From Carettochelys insculpta (taxonomy: Eukaryota; Chordata; Testudines; Carettochelyidae), in assembly GCF_033958435.1 (NCBI RefSeq), contig NC_134147.1, positions 44,944,001-45,008,000 of the forward strand: DNA of 64,000 bases. The letters are read 5' to 3'. Positions 1-10,908 of the stretch are shown in pieces; within the stretch, counting starts at the first letter, position 1, and each line of letters opens with the position of its first letter. Below the pieces are notes generated by a model that was not told the DNA's origin, searched no databases, and saw only the letters and a list, made by a program, of their open reading frames with translations. The position numbers were made by a program, and so were the translations under genes.

Positions 1-73
1 TGGCTAACTAAAATCATACTGGATTACGGATGTTGCCAGATGAAAGTGTCCCAGATTAAAGAGGTTCAACCTG
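1..73. mobile_element. Tigger (MER2-like) DNA transposon, right end
   Basis: Ends in ...agattaaagaggttcaacctg, the inverse of the left end of the complete copy at 57855-58180. The text ggctaactaaaatcatac and ggattacggatgttg is also nearly the same as that copy near 58110-58145. The left part lies outside the window. Confidence 0.75.
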
Positions 74-2946
74 GACTGGCTTTCAGTGTGAATAAAAGGC
101 AGAATGGTTAAAGAATTATAGTAATATTTAATTTTTTCAGGGCACTTTACATACTGTGGCCCTGATCCTGCAACATTTACCTATATCCTTAGGGTATCCG
201 CAGCTGATCCCTTTGAGATCAATAGAACTAATTACCAGCAAACACTTAAGTTAATCTGCATGGGCTCACAGTCTGTACACCTATAAATAGCTTTACTGAA
301 ATGCAGTAGGTACAGTTGAGGTAGAACTACTTGACAATGGAGAGGTGGTTAAAGACAATATTCACAGCTATGAAAATAATCACAAGCTCTTTAACCTCCA
401 CGCAAAGCAGATAGGATCTCGGTTTTCAGTGTCCTCTGAAAGCTCCACACAGCAAGCTGTGGAGCTGATGTGTTTCAGACTTTGTTAGTCTGTAGAGCCC
501 TAAGCATGCTGTGAACACAACATAGTAAGAATAGCCCCAGATGAAAAAGGGCTGATGAAAGACTGATGAAAAGGGCTGATTCACCTTACTGGCAGGCGTA
601 GTTATTTCCAAGGAGCCAGTTTAAGATCAGAAGTCAAAGTACCTGCTGTAGATAGAGTTTGGACTTAAGGGCCTAGTTTTGCCAACACTTCACGATGGGC
701 TTATAAGTAGTCCCATTCGTGGCTGGCATCCATTCAACTTGGGACCACTTCAATTGTGACGCAACGTTACGGACACCTGGTTGAGGGATGCTGAACTACT
801 TTCATTGAGAGATCTGTGCTATTTTAATATAAATGAACACAGACGGCACGGAAATACATTTAAAAAGTGTTCTTGCCTTTAGGAAAAGTATTTGTGCCTT
901 GGCAATTTGCAAGCAGGATAATGTAAAACTTATCTCTGTGGGAAAAGGATCAGGCCTTAAAGAATCAAATTTCAGTTGTTTAACACAATGGTGTTGCATC
1001 ATAGGTACAGATGGGAAACAGTATATGGTACTTTATACAATAAATTAGCTTCATTAGCACACCCTTTTGGCACAAGACAGAGCAGATAAGTTATTGGCTA
1101 GCAGAATAGATTGTTTGCTAACGACTTTCCAACGGCTCTTACATAAAATGTGCTATTCAGTTTAAATGTCATTTTACACTAAGTCAAGTTAAGCTGTTGT
1201 ATAGAAGTTTGTGTCAGCCAATATTCCAAGTCAAATATTTTCTTGTAATATTGGATTTCATAAAACAGCCACAAAAAACAGTCCTTCCCTCACCCCTCAA
1301 AAGCAGTGTCAACTTTTAATCAATCACCAACTACTTTATTTATGTTGCAAGAATAGTTGACAATTGTTTACAGAGCATCCGCAAACAAAAATTGCCCAGA
1401 ATGACATTTCCCACTAATCCTATGGAAGCGTTGTGTTCATCTCTAATTGACCTTCCATACACTTGGTGGAAGTCACTGAAACACACATAATCAGCCCAAT
1501 CAGAATTGTGCTTCAATGTTAAATATTCGTATTCTTCTGTAATTCAACATCCCTCCATGTGAGTATCATGCTGCTTTGATTCATGCGTTATGAATCCAAT
1601 TAAACCAATTCAATTTAAAATAGAATTGATTTGAGAATGTTAATTAAGGAAAAGTTACCGTGGTAAATTTTTGCTATTAAAAAGGCCAAAAGTAGAAAAC
1701 CTTTGCTAATAGGAATATGCATATTAGGTGGCATCTTAAATTGGCTACAAGAATAAGATACTTCTAGCTTTCAGGAGTGTTGAGTAAGTTCCTTGCTTTT
1801 GTAAGTTACACATAGGCTGAAGTGTCTGGAATTAGTGGACAAATACCCAAGTATTCTTCTTTTCTCAGTTCTCAGACAATGGCCCCTTGCAGCAGGCCTC
1901 GCTCGGGCAAACTCCCCAGCTGTGTGTGTAAGGCAGGTCTCCAGGAATAATAAGCTAAAGTAAAGTGATGTGCTAGTCAGTGTGAACATCAGAGTCTGGG
2001 CTTGTGTGAACACCACATCTTATGAAATTATAGGGGGGCGGGGGAAACAAATGAAAAGTGAATCAAATAAAATCCTTCACAAATGATTTCCTAAATACAG
2101 AACCATGGATTGGTACAGGCAGCTGTGATTAGCTGCTGAAAAGCTGGGGCTTTTGTACTGCCAATTTGTACAGAAGGATGGCAAGAAAAGAGAAGAAATG
2201 GAGCAGTTTGTGACCCTATATGCTTGTGAAGAGCGTTAGAAAAGCCTGGTCTTAGCAGAACCCGATAATGACAAAGAAGTCTTGTGATAAAGAGCAGTTA
2301 TGTACAATGTATTTGTTACAACACATCTGAGAGGTTGGGGGTTTTTTTAATTTATTTTTCGTCCTTTACATAATTAAGATGCCAGGAAGTGCTGTAAAAA
2401 ACAGCTACAATTATTTGGCTAAACAGGCAAGATTGTGAATTTAAATAAGTTCTTTGTGCTGATTTCCCCCCAAGTTGGCAAAGTTTATCAGCTTGTTTTC
2501 ATCAGCACAAAACGCTGACAAAGGACCTGATTCTCTGCTCACTCCCACCAGGGCAAGTCAGGAAAAGTCAATGTAATGCTATTGCCTTCAAGAGCATCAA
2601 ACACTCTGTGTAAATGAGAGATGAGCCGGACCCCAGGACTCAAATTCCAGATGCAAGAAGGTACACAGAGAAATTCTTAGATTTTTAGAAAGCAGTTCTG
2701 CAATGCAAGAAATGACTTGACAATCCAGTGTATGTACTACTGTCTGGGGCATGAATCCCTAAACGAAATCCTACGCCACTGTTATGTTCCCAGTCCATGC
2801 TAACAGATAATATGCCACCTGCTACATAATCCCCACACCAGCAAAGGTTGTTCTTATATTCTTTGTTACTTTTATAATAGCAGTAAGGACTTCAGCCCAG
2901 GCTGATCCTCAGGGACAAATGGCCAACTGCAATTAATAGGCTAAGG
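74..2946. other. Intergenic, largely unique
   Basis: No supportable gene. 159-290 contains an old degraded palindromic repeat opening with 'ccctgatcctgcaa'. 1310-1740 is AT-rich, low in repeats and full of TAAT/ATTA-type sites. Short ORFs here have no recognisable domain. Confidence 0.5.
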
Positions 2947-3230
2947 TAGGGGTGAGCAAACTTTTTATGTCTGGGCCCACTTTACGTCGCTTCCATTAGC
3001 AGGCCCTCTACCCCAGCCTGTCTACTGTAATCCAAACCAGAGAAGTTTCGGCTGGCACGTGTAAGAAAATAAGTATGTACTTTATTCATCAGTATATACA
3101 TGTGACTACTCAGACATAAAAACACTAACATATTTCAACATTTTTAATAAGATGGATGAGCCAGACACCAGAAGCTGATCATGCTCTGCCCCCCTCATAA
3201 AATTTCACACCCCCACTTCACCCAACCCTG
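2947..3230. mobile_element. Non-autonomous hAT-like transposon (284 bp)
   Basis: Left end TAGGGGTGAGCAAAC and right end (inverted) CAGGGTTGGGTGAAG are typical hAT termini. Flanks ggctaagg and ctctaggg agree at 5 of 8 positions, as an old 8-bp duplication would. No coding capacity. Confidence 0.6.
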
Positions 3231-3253
3231 CTCTAGGGCACCAGCTCCTCTCA

Positions 3254-3621
3254 GGTCATGGCTACATCACAAAATTATGTCAACGTAATGTACGTTGGCT
3301 TTCAGCTGCTATCATAAAATTGCCTGTGTCTGTGCACTTTTGGCTCCTTATGTGGGTGGCGTGTGCCCTCGCCAGGACTTTAGTGTCAGTATAGTCATGT
3401 GGGACATTCTGGGACAGCCGAATGCCAGTTACAATCAAAATATTCAACACAGGGTTTACACTGACACTGCGTTGACCTAATTACATCAACCACAACTCTA
3501 CACTGTGTGGGAAGATGGTGGTATTAGGTCACTGTAGAGAGAAGCTTATGCCGGCAGGAGCCAAATTTAAGTGATGACCCTTCCAGCTCAGTCAACCTAA
3601 CCATGTCATGTAGACCAGACC
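3254..3621. mobile_element. Harbinger-type MITE (368 bp)
   Basis: Termini GGTCATGGCTACAT and inverted GGTCTGGTCTACAT belong to the 'GGC..GTCTACA' MITE type seen four more times here. Flanked by TCA on both sides (3251-3253, 3622-3624), a 3-bp duplication close to the TWA preference of PIF-Harbinger. Confidence 0.6.
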
Positions 3622-3624
3622 TCA

Positions 3625-5300
3625 GTCAGCGATTAATTCCCAGAAAATGCAACATTCGTCTGCAAGACCCTTGGAAATCATCCAAGCTTGCTCTTCATTG
3701 CTATAGGTCCTTTCCTTATGTGAGAAGTTTCTCTGAAGGCACATGTCTAAGAGCCAGTTTTTACCTCACACCACTCCCTGTGCTGTCTTTCCATTTCTTA
3801 AGACCCTGTCTATTCTAGAAACAAATACCTCTAACTGACCTCGTAGAGCTCTTTCATAGCTAGTAATGTAAACCTATACCAGTGCACAGCTCCGCTATAC
3901 CAGTACAACTGGGCCCACACTAGGAATCATATGGGTATACAAGTACCAGCAAAAAAAAAAAAGCAAAACAAACAAACTTGCATGGCTCTCTGAAGCAATT
4001 TCACTACAATAATGGTGTGCAGACCTGACCCAAGACTGCAAGTGTGTGAACAACTTTAACAAGGTTTTAAAATTCTACGCTCCTATATTTTAAGACTCCA
4101 CTGTATGATGAAAAGCAGCCTGTTGTGTGAATTGGAAACTGATTTGTGGCACATGTGATAATTACAGGGAATGGCATGCAATAAACATCTGGTCAGAAGC
4201 ATCTTTTGATGGACTGAATTAAATAGGAGAGGAAATTGGTCACTGGCGCAGAACCAGGTAGAAAAGGGTAACAATGATATATGGGGTTGCACAGTGAAGA
4301 AGGAAGAGTGGGAAGATTAAGGAAAACAATCCAATACAAAATCGCATACCAAACTTCATATGCCTAAGGACAGAAAAAGAGATACCCATGCTCCTGCCAC
4401 TCTTCCATGGGCTGTAAAGACAGCTGGGACCGTTACATCTTATTTGACCTCCACAGGGTGGCAAGTGAAAAGCAGCATAATAGTTCTCAAGTGCATAACG
4501 ATCAACAAGCAGGATGCATCGTCTTTAAATGGTGAGGACAATGGTAATCACTATGGGGGTGAGGGCAGGGCTGTTGAGAGCTCTCCCAGATGCTGCTGGT
4601 GGCTTCTGAGCTCACATGAGGGCTGCATCCCTGTGCAAATATGGGTCTGGCCAATGCTGTGCTCTCAGGCCCAATACAGAATTAAAGTGTTTTGCTTGGA
4701 CTGGGTCTGCTTTCTGTGCTGCCTCTCTCAGCTTTCCCCTGTGCCCATCACCGTGGTATCCAGATGCCAGATTTATTTGTTCCCTTTGTCATGCCAAAAG
4801 CAAGGAGACGGAGAGTGTTATTTTAACCTGACAATGTCATTAGTGAATAGAGTAGAGTAGAGTGGGGGACACCTGAAAAGTGCCCAGTACTCCATATTTC
4901 TAGAGGCTATGAATCCCCATCCAAGCTGGCTTGTGCTCTGATGAACTGGAAAAGCAGGACACGATGAATGAACCAAGGAACGGATCAAACAAACCCGCAA
5001 GAGGCTGAGGATCAGGTGCTTTTGGAGACGTTCAAGGGCAGGAGCGAAGGTCAAGCACTTTTCAGATGGGTTCTTTTTCCCAGCTCTGGACCTACTAAAT
5101 GAAAGAACACAAAGAAGAGGGGCATTTACTGTCTGGACCGGGCGCCTCCACCATGCAATGACTTATAGATATTCCCTAGTAACAAGCACAAACCAGCTTT
5201 CACTGAGAGTCAGTGGACACTGTTGGGTTTCCAGCACTTTTGAAAACACATTTAGGTTCCTAAGGGCTGCATCACCTACACAACAAGCCTCAAGGCTCCT
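3625..5300. other. Intergenic, no supported gene
   Basis: Contains an A-rich run near 3950-3965 and a possible MITE fragment around 3870-3930 ('gcccacactagg'). The 166-codon plus-strand ORF at 4360-4860 shows no domain and no codon bias. Confidence 0.45.
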
Positions 5301-5309
5301 GGGCCAGAG

Positions 5310-5560
5310 TCAGGCAAACCAGGGCCAGATCCAGCCCATGGGCTCTGCCTGGTGTGGGAGAAGTGGCTCTGCACACTGCTCCTGTCACCTGCGAACCACC
5401 CCCCGCCACCACCACCCCAGCTGAGGAAACAGCAGTGCAGGGAAGTGCCATCTAGCTGCTTTTCTCCCGGCATTCTGATTGGCCAGAATTGCAGCCAATA
5501 GGAACAACACAGGGAGTGACTGGGAGCAGCAAGGGACATGGAGCCACATGGGCTTCTGGG
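5310..5560. repeat. Possible hAT-derived fragment
   Basis: 'gggccagatccagcccatgggc' style text and a 'gattggccagaattgcagccaatagg' block resemble the interior of hAT elements with 'gggccgcatc' motifs. No clear termini or duplication found. Confidence 0.3.
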
Positions 5561-5969
5561 GAGCTACTCAGGTAAGAGCCCCTCAGGAACCCAGACTATA
5601 CACCCCTAGCCCACTCCCATCGAGCTCTGCACCTCAGCCTGCTCTTGCTCTCCCCTCTCCCCAGCCAGCTTTCTGGCAGTCCCCTCCCACACTGAACCCC
5701 TCATTTTGGCCCCTCCCCAGAGCTGAGGGGGCCCCACAAATATCAACCAGCCTTTCCCACCCTCAAGGCTTCTAATTTCATGGCATGTGCCTCCCCTGCT
5801 CCTGGTGTTATGTGGATGTTGAAGAGGCTCACAGGGGAGAATGGTAAGTGCAGAGAGGTGCCTCAGCCCAGGCTGCACAGAAGCCTCCAGCTCAGTGACA
5901 GGACTCAGCAAATATCTCATCAGCATCGCTTACTGGCGAGCTCCCCACTGGGTACGTGGGTGTAGCTGC

Positions 5970-6050
5970 CGAGAGGCGGAACCAAACCAGGGAACTTAGT
6001 GCCTAAGTCTTTACTGCTTGAGCTAAAAGCAAGTCATCTAACACCTAAGG
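5970..6050 (-). repeat. tRNA-like SINE fragment
   Basis: On the minus strand an A-box-like TTTTAGCTCAAGCAGTAAAG (6030-6011) is followed by a B-box-like GGTTTGGTTCC (5988-5978) at tRNA-like spacing. It does not fold as a full tRNA, so a tRNA-derived SINE or tRNA pseudogene is most likely. Confidence 0.4.
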
Positions 6051-6643
6051 CTGTAGAGGAGAGACACTCGCTCTCTACGTGGGACAGTGAACCACACCCA
6101 GTAGGTCGGTGGGTTTCACTGGCTTTTCTCCCTTTTTATTGGCTAAAGAGCCTGGGTGCTTAATCCAGACTTTGTGAACTGGAGTCTGGGTCCTGTGATT
6201 TTCTGGTGTGAGCACTGCAACATGCAAGACCCTTTGAGCATCCAGGCCTCTGAGCCCCGATGTAGGCTCCCTGTTTAAAGATCTTGAGCCAGTGCTGTAA
6301 GTTCTCCTTCACCTCAGGAAAGCTAGCACTAAACTCAGGCCCTGGTTTACTGCAGTTTGTCCCCAGGAAATTGCTAAGCAGCTGTAGTCTTTGGTTGTAG
6401 GTTTTCTAGCTTTGCTTAATTTAACTCGAGCAAAGCCAATGCTTTCAGCCAAACACACTCCAGAACATACAGGAGTTATCACCACAGCCACCATTGCTCT
6501 TCCCAAGTGTGTAGCCGGAAAGCTGGTTATTGTTAAAGCTAACCCAGTAGTATTTCCACTTGTTAGAATTCCCAAAGTGACAACTTAAGGGGAAGCATGT
6601 CTTTCTTGTTTAAAAAAATAACTCAATAACTATGGTGCACATA

Positions 6644-7063
6644 GGTTACGTCTACACTATCCCAAAACTTTGAAATGGCCATGCAAATGGAGATTTCGAA
6701 GTTTACTAATGAAGCACTGAAATACATATTAAGCGCTTCATTAGAATATGGGTGGCCGTGGCACTTCAAAATTGCCATGTTTCGCCACCGCTTGGCTCGT
6801 CCAGACGGGGTCCTCTTTGAAAAGACCCCGGCAACTTCGAAATCCCCTTATTCCTATCTGCTGATATGAATCACGGGATTTCGAAGTTGCCGGGGTCCTT
6901 TCGAAAAGGAGCCCTGTCTGGACGAGCCACAGCAATTTCGAAGTGCTGCAGCTGCCTGCATTCTAACGAGGCGCTGAATATGTATTTCAGCGCTTCATTA
7001 GTAAACTTTGAAATGGCCATTTGCATGGCCATTTTCAAGTTTTGGGATAGTGTAGACACAGCC
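6644..7063. mobile_element. Harbinger-type MITE with long palindromic arms (420 bp)
   Basis: Left arm GGTTACGTCTACACTATCCC and the inverted right arm GGCTGTGTCTACACTATCCC match over most of their length, with shared blocks AAACTTTGAAATGGCCATGC and CTTCATTAGTAAACTT. The centre has two inverted 'cttcgaaa..ccggggtcc' blocks. Flanks ATA and TCA could be a decayed TWA duplication. Sister copy at 43530-43933. The short ORFs on both strands are a result of the palindrome. Confidence 0.7.
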
Positions 7064-7069
7064 TCAGAG

Positions 7070-7300
7070 GCGGGCAACTTTTTTTGTTTGGCCAATGGCT
7101 CGTTTATTGGAAGTTGCAGTTTGAAGTCCACCCAAATGGTTTGCAAACTTGGGCTGAATTCAGCAGATTTTTTTCCACCTTTTTTCCTGGAAGTTTCTGC
7201 CAAAAGTCAAACACCTTTGTTTTGACATTTTTAAAAAGTGAAGTATTGTCATGTGTTTCAAAATGTTTTATTTCTACCCTTTGCTCAATTTAACTAAGAA
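7070..7300. repeat. T-rich dispersed repeat ('gttttgacatttttaaaaagtg' type)
   Basis: Text with repeated tttgaaa, aaatttt and gttttgacattt motifs, similar in style to 19130-19460, 25020-25330, 31010-31185 and 40480-40610. Boundaries are not clear. Confidence 0.35.
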
Positions 7301-7402
7301 ACACCACCACCACCACCAACAAAAAAGCCTCCAATTTTTTTTAGGACGTCAACTCCCTCACTCCCAATGAAACAATAACTAAAAACATTCATTTCAGCTT
7401 AA

Positions 7403-7960
7403 TCATAAGAACATAGAATGGCCACTACTGGGTCAGGCAAAAGGTCCATCTAACCCAGCATCCCGTCTACCGACAGTGGCCAGTGCCACGTGCCCCCGAG
7501 GGGGTGGATCAAAGACAATTATCAATCGACTTGTCTCCTGCCATCTATCTCCAGCCTCTGACAAACAGAGGCCAGGGACACCATTCCTACCCCTGACTAA
7601 TACCCTTTCATGGACCTAACCTCCCTGAATTTATCTAGCTCTTCTTTGAATTCTCTTATAGTCCTAGCCTGCACAGCTTCCTCTGGCAAGGAGTTCCACA
7701 GGTTGACTGCGTGCTGCGTGAAAAGCAACATTCTTTTATTAGTTTTAAACCTGCTATCCATTCATTTCATTTGGTGTCCTCTAATTCTTGTATTATGGGA
7801 ACAAGTAAATAACTTTTCTTTATTCACCCTCTCCACACCACTCAATGATTTTATATACCTCCATCATATTACCCCCTCAGTCTCCTCTTTTTTAAGCTGA
7901 AAAGTCCCACTCTCTTTTAATGATTTTTTCTGAAATTCGTCTAGGCTGGCCATCAAAATA
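7403..7960 (-). mobile_element. CR1 LINE, 3' end (minus strand)
   Basis: Starts with 'cataagaacatagaatgg' and 'ggtccatctaacccagca', the inverse of the turtle CR1 3' UTR. It continues with 'gcaaggagttccacaggttgac' and the 'ttatatacctccatcatatt' block near 7860. 5'-truncated, no RT left. Confidence 0.85.
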
Positions 7961-9368
7961 AATCAGCTCTACTCAAATACATCTAGGTCAACTCTGACAC
8001 ACTTTAAATGGTCAAGGAAGCAAAATAAAGTATATTTGAGGGCCACCAGTTTCAAAATCTGCAGTCAAAAATGCACCTATAGAAATGAATACAGAAACAG
8101 GCACTTCTCGCAGTCCCGTTTCCTTTATCATGTCTTAGCTACTAGCAACCTGTGACGTCAGTGACGATAAATGGAAGCACCATGTGGTCATATTAAATAT
8201 ATGCTGTTGTGAGAAGCTGAGTTGATTTTATTTAAATCAGTTTCACAAAGAAAATAACACTAAAGAAAGTGAACAAATACCCTCTGTAGCTATTTATCCT
8301 GACATTTCAAGATGTGTTAGAAAGTTAATTTACCTTCCTATTTATGTGTTATCCTACCATTATCTATTGTTATGTTTCCTTCCTTTGCTTGTTTGCTTTA
8401 CAATTACTCATCCAATAGAGGAGGGGGAATTGGGCAGCCAGTCAAGTGAGAGAATAGCAGTTTCACAGCGAAACAACAGTAATGGACCGTAATGAACTGC
8501 TTACATAGATACATCAATGTAAATGAGACAAGGAACTGTCCAGTTATATAATCCTCAAATTGCTACCTGTCTGTTGCTCTGACTGCGATTAGCCACGTAA
8601 ATTGTACAGAGAATGCATAATGAGAAAATGAACTGAAGAGGCTCAGGTTGGATCCATTTCTGTTCCTGTTAATTTCAATGGCAAAGTTCTCATTGTCTTA
8701 AATAAGAGCAGCTCTTCTGTGTTTACCCCAATAGTTTAGACCTCCTTTGCTGTGTGCTCAAGCTAAATAAAAGGTGAAGGGAAGCTGCTAGTTTTCCCTC
8801 TACAGAATTTCAAAAATGTATTTTCCTAGACATATAAAGTTAGGTAGAAATGCGGGAGGCTACGAATTGAAAGAGGTACTCATGACGCAAGATACATTGC
8901 CAATTTCAACCTTCTTACAGTGTACCTCTTCTCTGCTGACTAATTCATTAGCAGCATTGGATTTTGAAACAATTCTCTTTGACCAGCGTGAAGAGTGACA
9001 CTCAGGGAAGTTCAGCTTCGTGTACAAGCTTTGCCAGAGTCAGCCTGAACAAAGCATGAAGAATGCACGTGTGATGTTCGAGAGGCGCTACTAATGTGGT
9101 TGCAATAAGTGTGATTTTGATCTCACTTATGTGAGATTCTTGAATAGCATTATTCAAATCAGTGACAGGCACTGAGTTCAGGCTCTTGCAGTCAGCAATG
9201 ATTTGCTTGGAATAAGCAAATACAAGGCAAATTTGACTCTGGATGGAGGCTGGATTTGACTAGGGACAGTCTACTGGCCCCAAGGCTTCCACAACACCAC
9301 GAGGGAACTTCTTATCCTCCTCATGTTCCTCCAAGGAGGCTTCTATAGAGCAAGGGTGGGGAAGTTAC
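7961..9368. other. Intergenic, no supported gene
   Basis: Largely unique AT-rich sequence. A 60-codon ORF at 8816-8998 has no features of a known protein. Confidence 0.45.
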
Positions 9369-10908
9369 TGTGATAGGTTCAATCTCAGAGGGCTCCTTGA
9401 AACTGCCACCTGGTGTGCTGACCATACCACTGAGCTAGGCTGCCCTCTGGGGCTCCCCACCTCTGTCTTGCTGGGCCAGAAGCTCTGGTCTCCCCCAGCA
9501 AAGGCACAGAGTTGGCGCACCAGCCCCCTGCTCCCAGCAGAGTAATACAATGCAAAAACTGCTCAGCTGGTAGGACGCAGGAGAACAACTCTCAGAAGGG
9601 ACCAAACCCCCAAATAAAGTTTTACACAGAGAAACCTAAGACTCTGTCTGTTACTGAATGAGATATACACAGCTGGGGATCCCCACTGCTGCCCCCCCTC
9701 CACTGCTAACAATTATTTACATTGGGCTTTAAAATAAACACTTTTTTTTGTTAAGTATAAAAAGTAGGAATTGAGTGATTGCAAGTGAAAACATACAGAG
9801 CAAAGCAAGTTACTAACCCAAAATAAACACAACACACCAGTTCAGCTTTATGCAGCAAGAGAAATTGTTAGAGGTCATAATTCTCACCCTAGTCTTTGTC
9901 TCAGTTAAAATACTTTAAGACAGAACTGATCTTTTCTCTGGCTTCGGCTCAACACAGTGGCAGGCAACCTGCAATTCCAGGGTTGTATACAACCCACTGG
10001 GGTCCCATGTGTGGCCCACAAGACATTTTGCTTACTGTTGCCTATGCACAGGGTTACCAGATTCTGCTGGTTTTCATCCTCATAGGTTTTTCTCCTACTG
10101 GTATTACAAAAGTGATACACACACAAAGCCAGGGCATGTGTAATGAGGAGTGTGCAATTGCACTCAATATTATGAGAGCCATGCACTGCCTCTGCATCCA
10201 ATCAAGGTGCTGATATGGTTCAATCAGCACACCACAAAAATTCTAGGCACGCAACTGCAGTTAGCACAACTACCTTATCATGGGAGACCATCTTGGTTAA
10301 TGACAATCTCGTGATCCCCTGAGATGGAGGAGGGCCACTCTCTAGCCTAGGCTGCCCCTTACTGGTCTAACGGCTTCTTATCTCTGAGTTCTTTGTTTTA
10401 GGACTTTTCAGGGGCATCTGCTTGGCGTGGGAAGGCAATTTCCAAGGCTAGGGGAAGACAATGTCAATTGCTTCCCATTTCTTACATAGAATTTTCCCAG
10501 TGCTGGAACCCATTATTTACCCCTCCCCTTCCTCACGGGAAAATACCAGATCCAAAATGGATTCCATCATAGAGCAGCATGGTCATATATCTTTGTAGGC
10601 CGAACCACAGTTTGAGTTTACAGGAGAAACAAACCCATTTATAGATCATTGTTTCGAGCACCAGGCCATTAAGCCCCTTAAGTACCATTAATGGCTCATT
10701 AGAAATTCTAGGCTAATAAGCAGGTTTATACTTCAGATGTCTAACTTCACATACAAGAACACCACATGACAAATAGATTGTGCACATCCAGGGGGATCAC
10801 AGGATCGTGAATGACAGGTTACTTGACCAGTTTTGCACAAAGTATATTTGAATTATGCACATTCATTCAAAGACATATTTCCATACAATATAGAGGCTAA
10901 GTGTCACA
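9369..10908. mobile_element. Solo-LTR-like element (1.54 kb)
   Basis: Begins TGTGATAGG and ends GTGTCACA, i.e. TG...CA with short inverted ends, and is flanked by GTTAC and GTCAC (4 of 5 identical), as expected of a 5-bp LTR target duplication. The interior matches, from memory, a common long turtle repeat with 'gcagagtaataca', 'aaataaagttttac', 'gtaggaattgagtg' and 'ccaaaatggattcc' blocks. No internal retroviral genes are present, so this would be a solo LTR. 9955-10270 may hold a later insertion. Confidence 0.6.

Noticed and set aside
4360..4860. 166-codon plus-strand ORF, the second longest in this part of the window
   Set aside because: No domain, no homology recognised, many Cys and Trp residues as in random translation, and an overlapping ORF in another frame.
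5158..5965. Run of overlapping ORFs of 60-106 codons on both strands
   Set aside because: GC-rich, proline-rich chance frames, partly in a probable hAT fragment; no splice-bounded exon could be proposed.
9385..9450. A-box-like tRNA motif on the minus strand (TAGCTCAGTGGTATGGTC)
   Set aside because: It lies just inside the left end of the LTR-like element and recurs as part of that family as I know it; no B box at a suitable distance.
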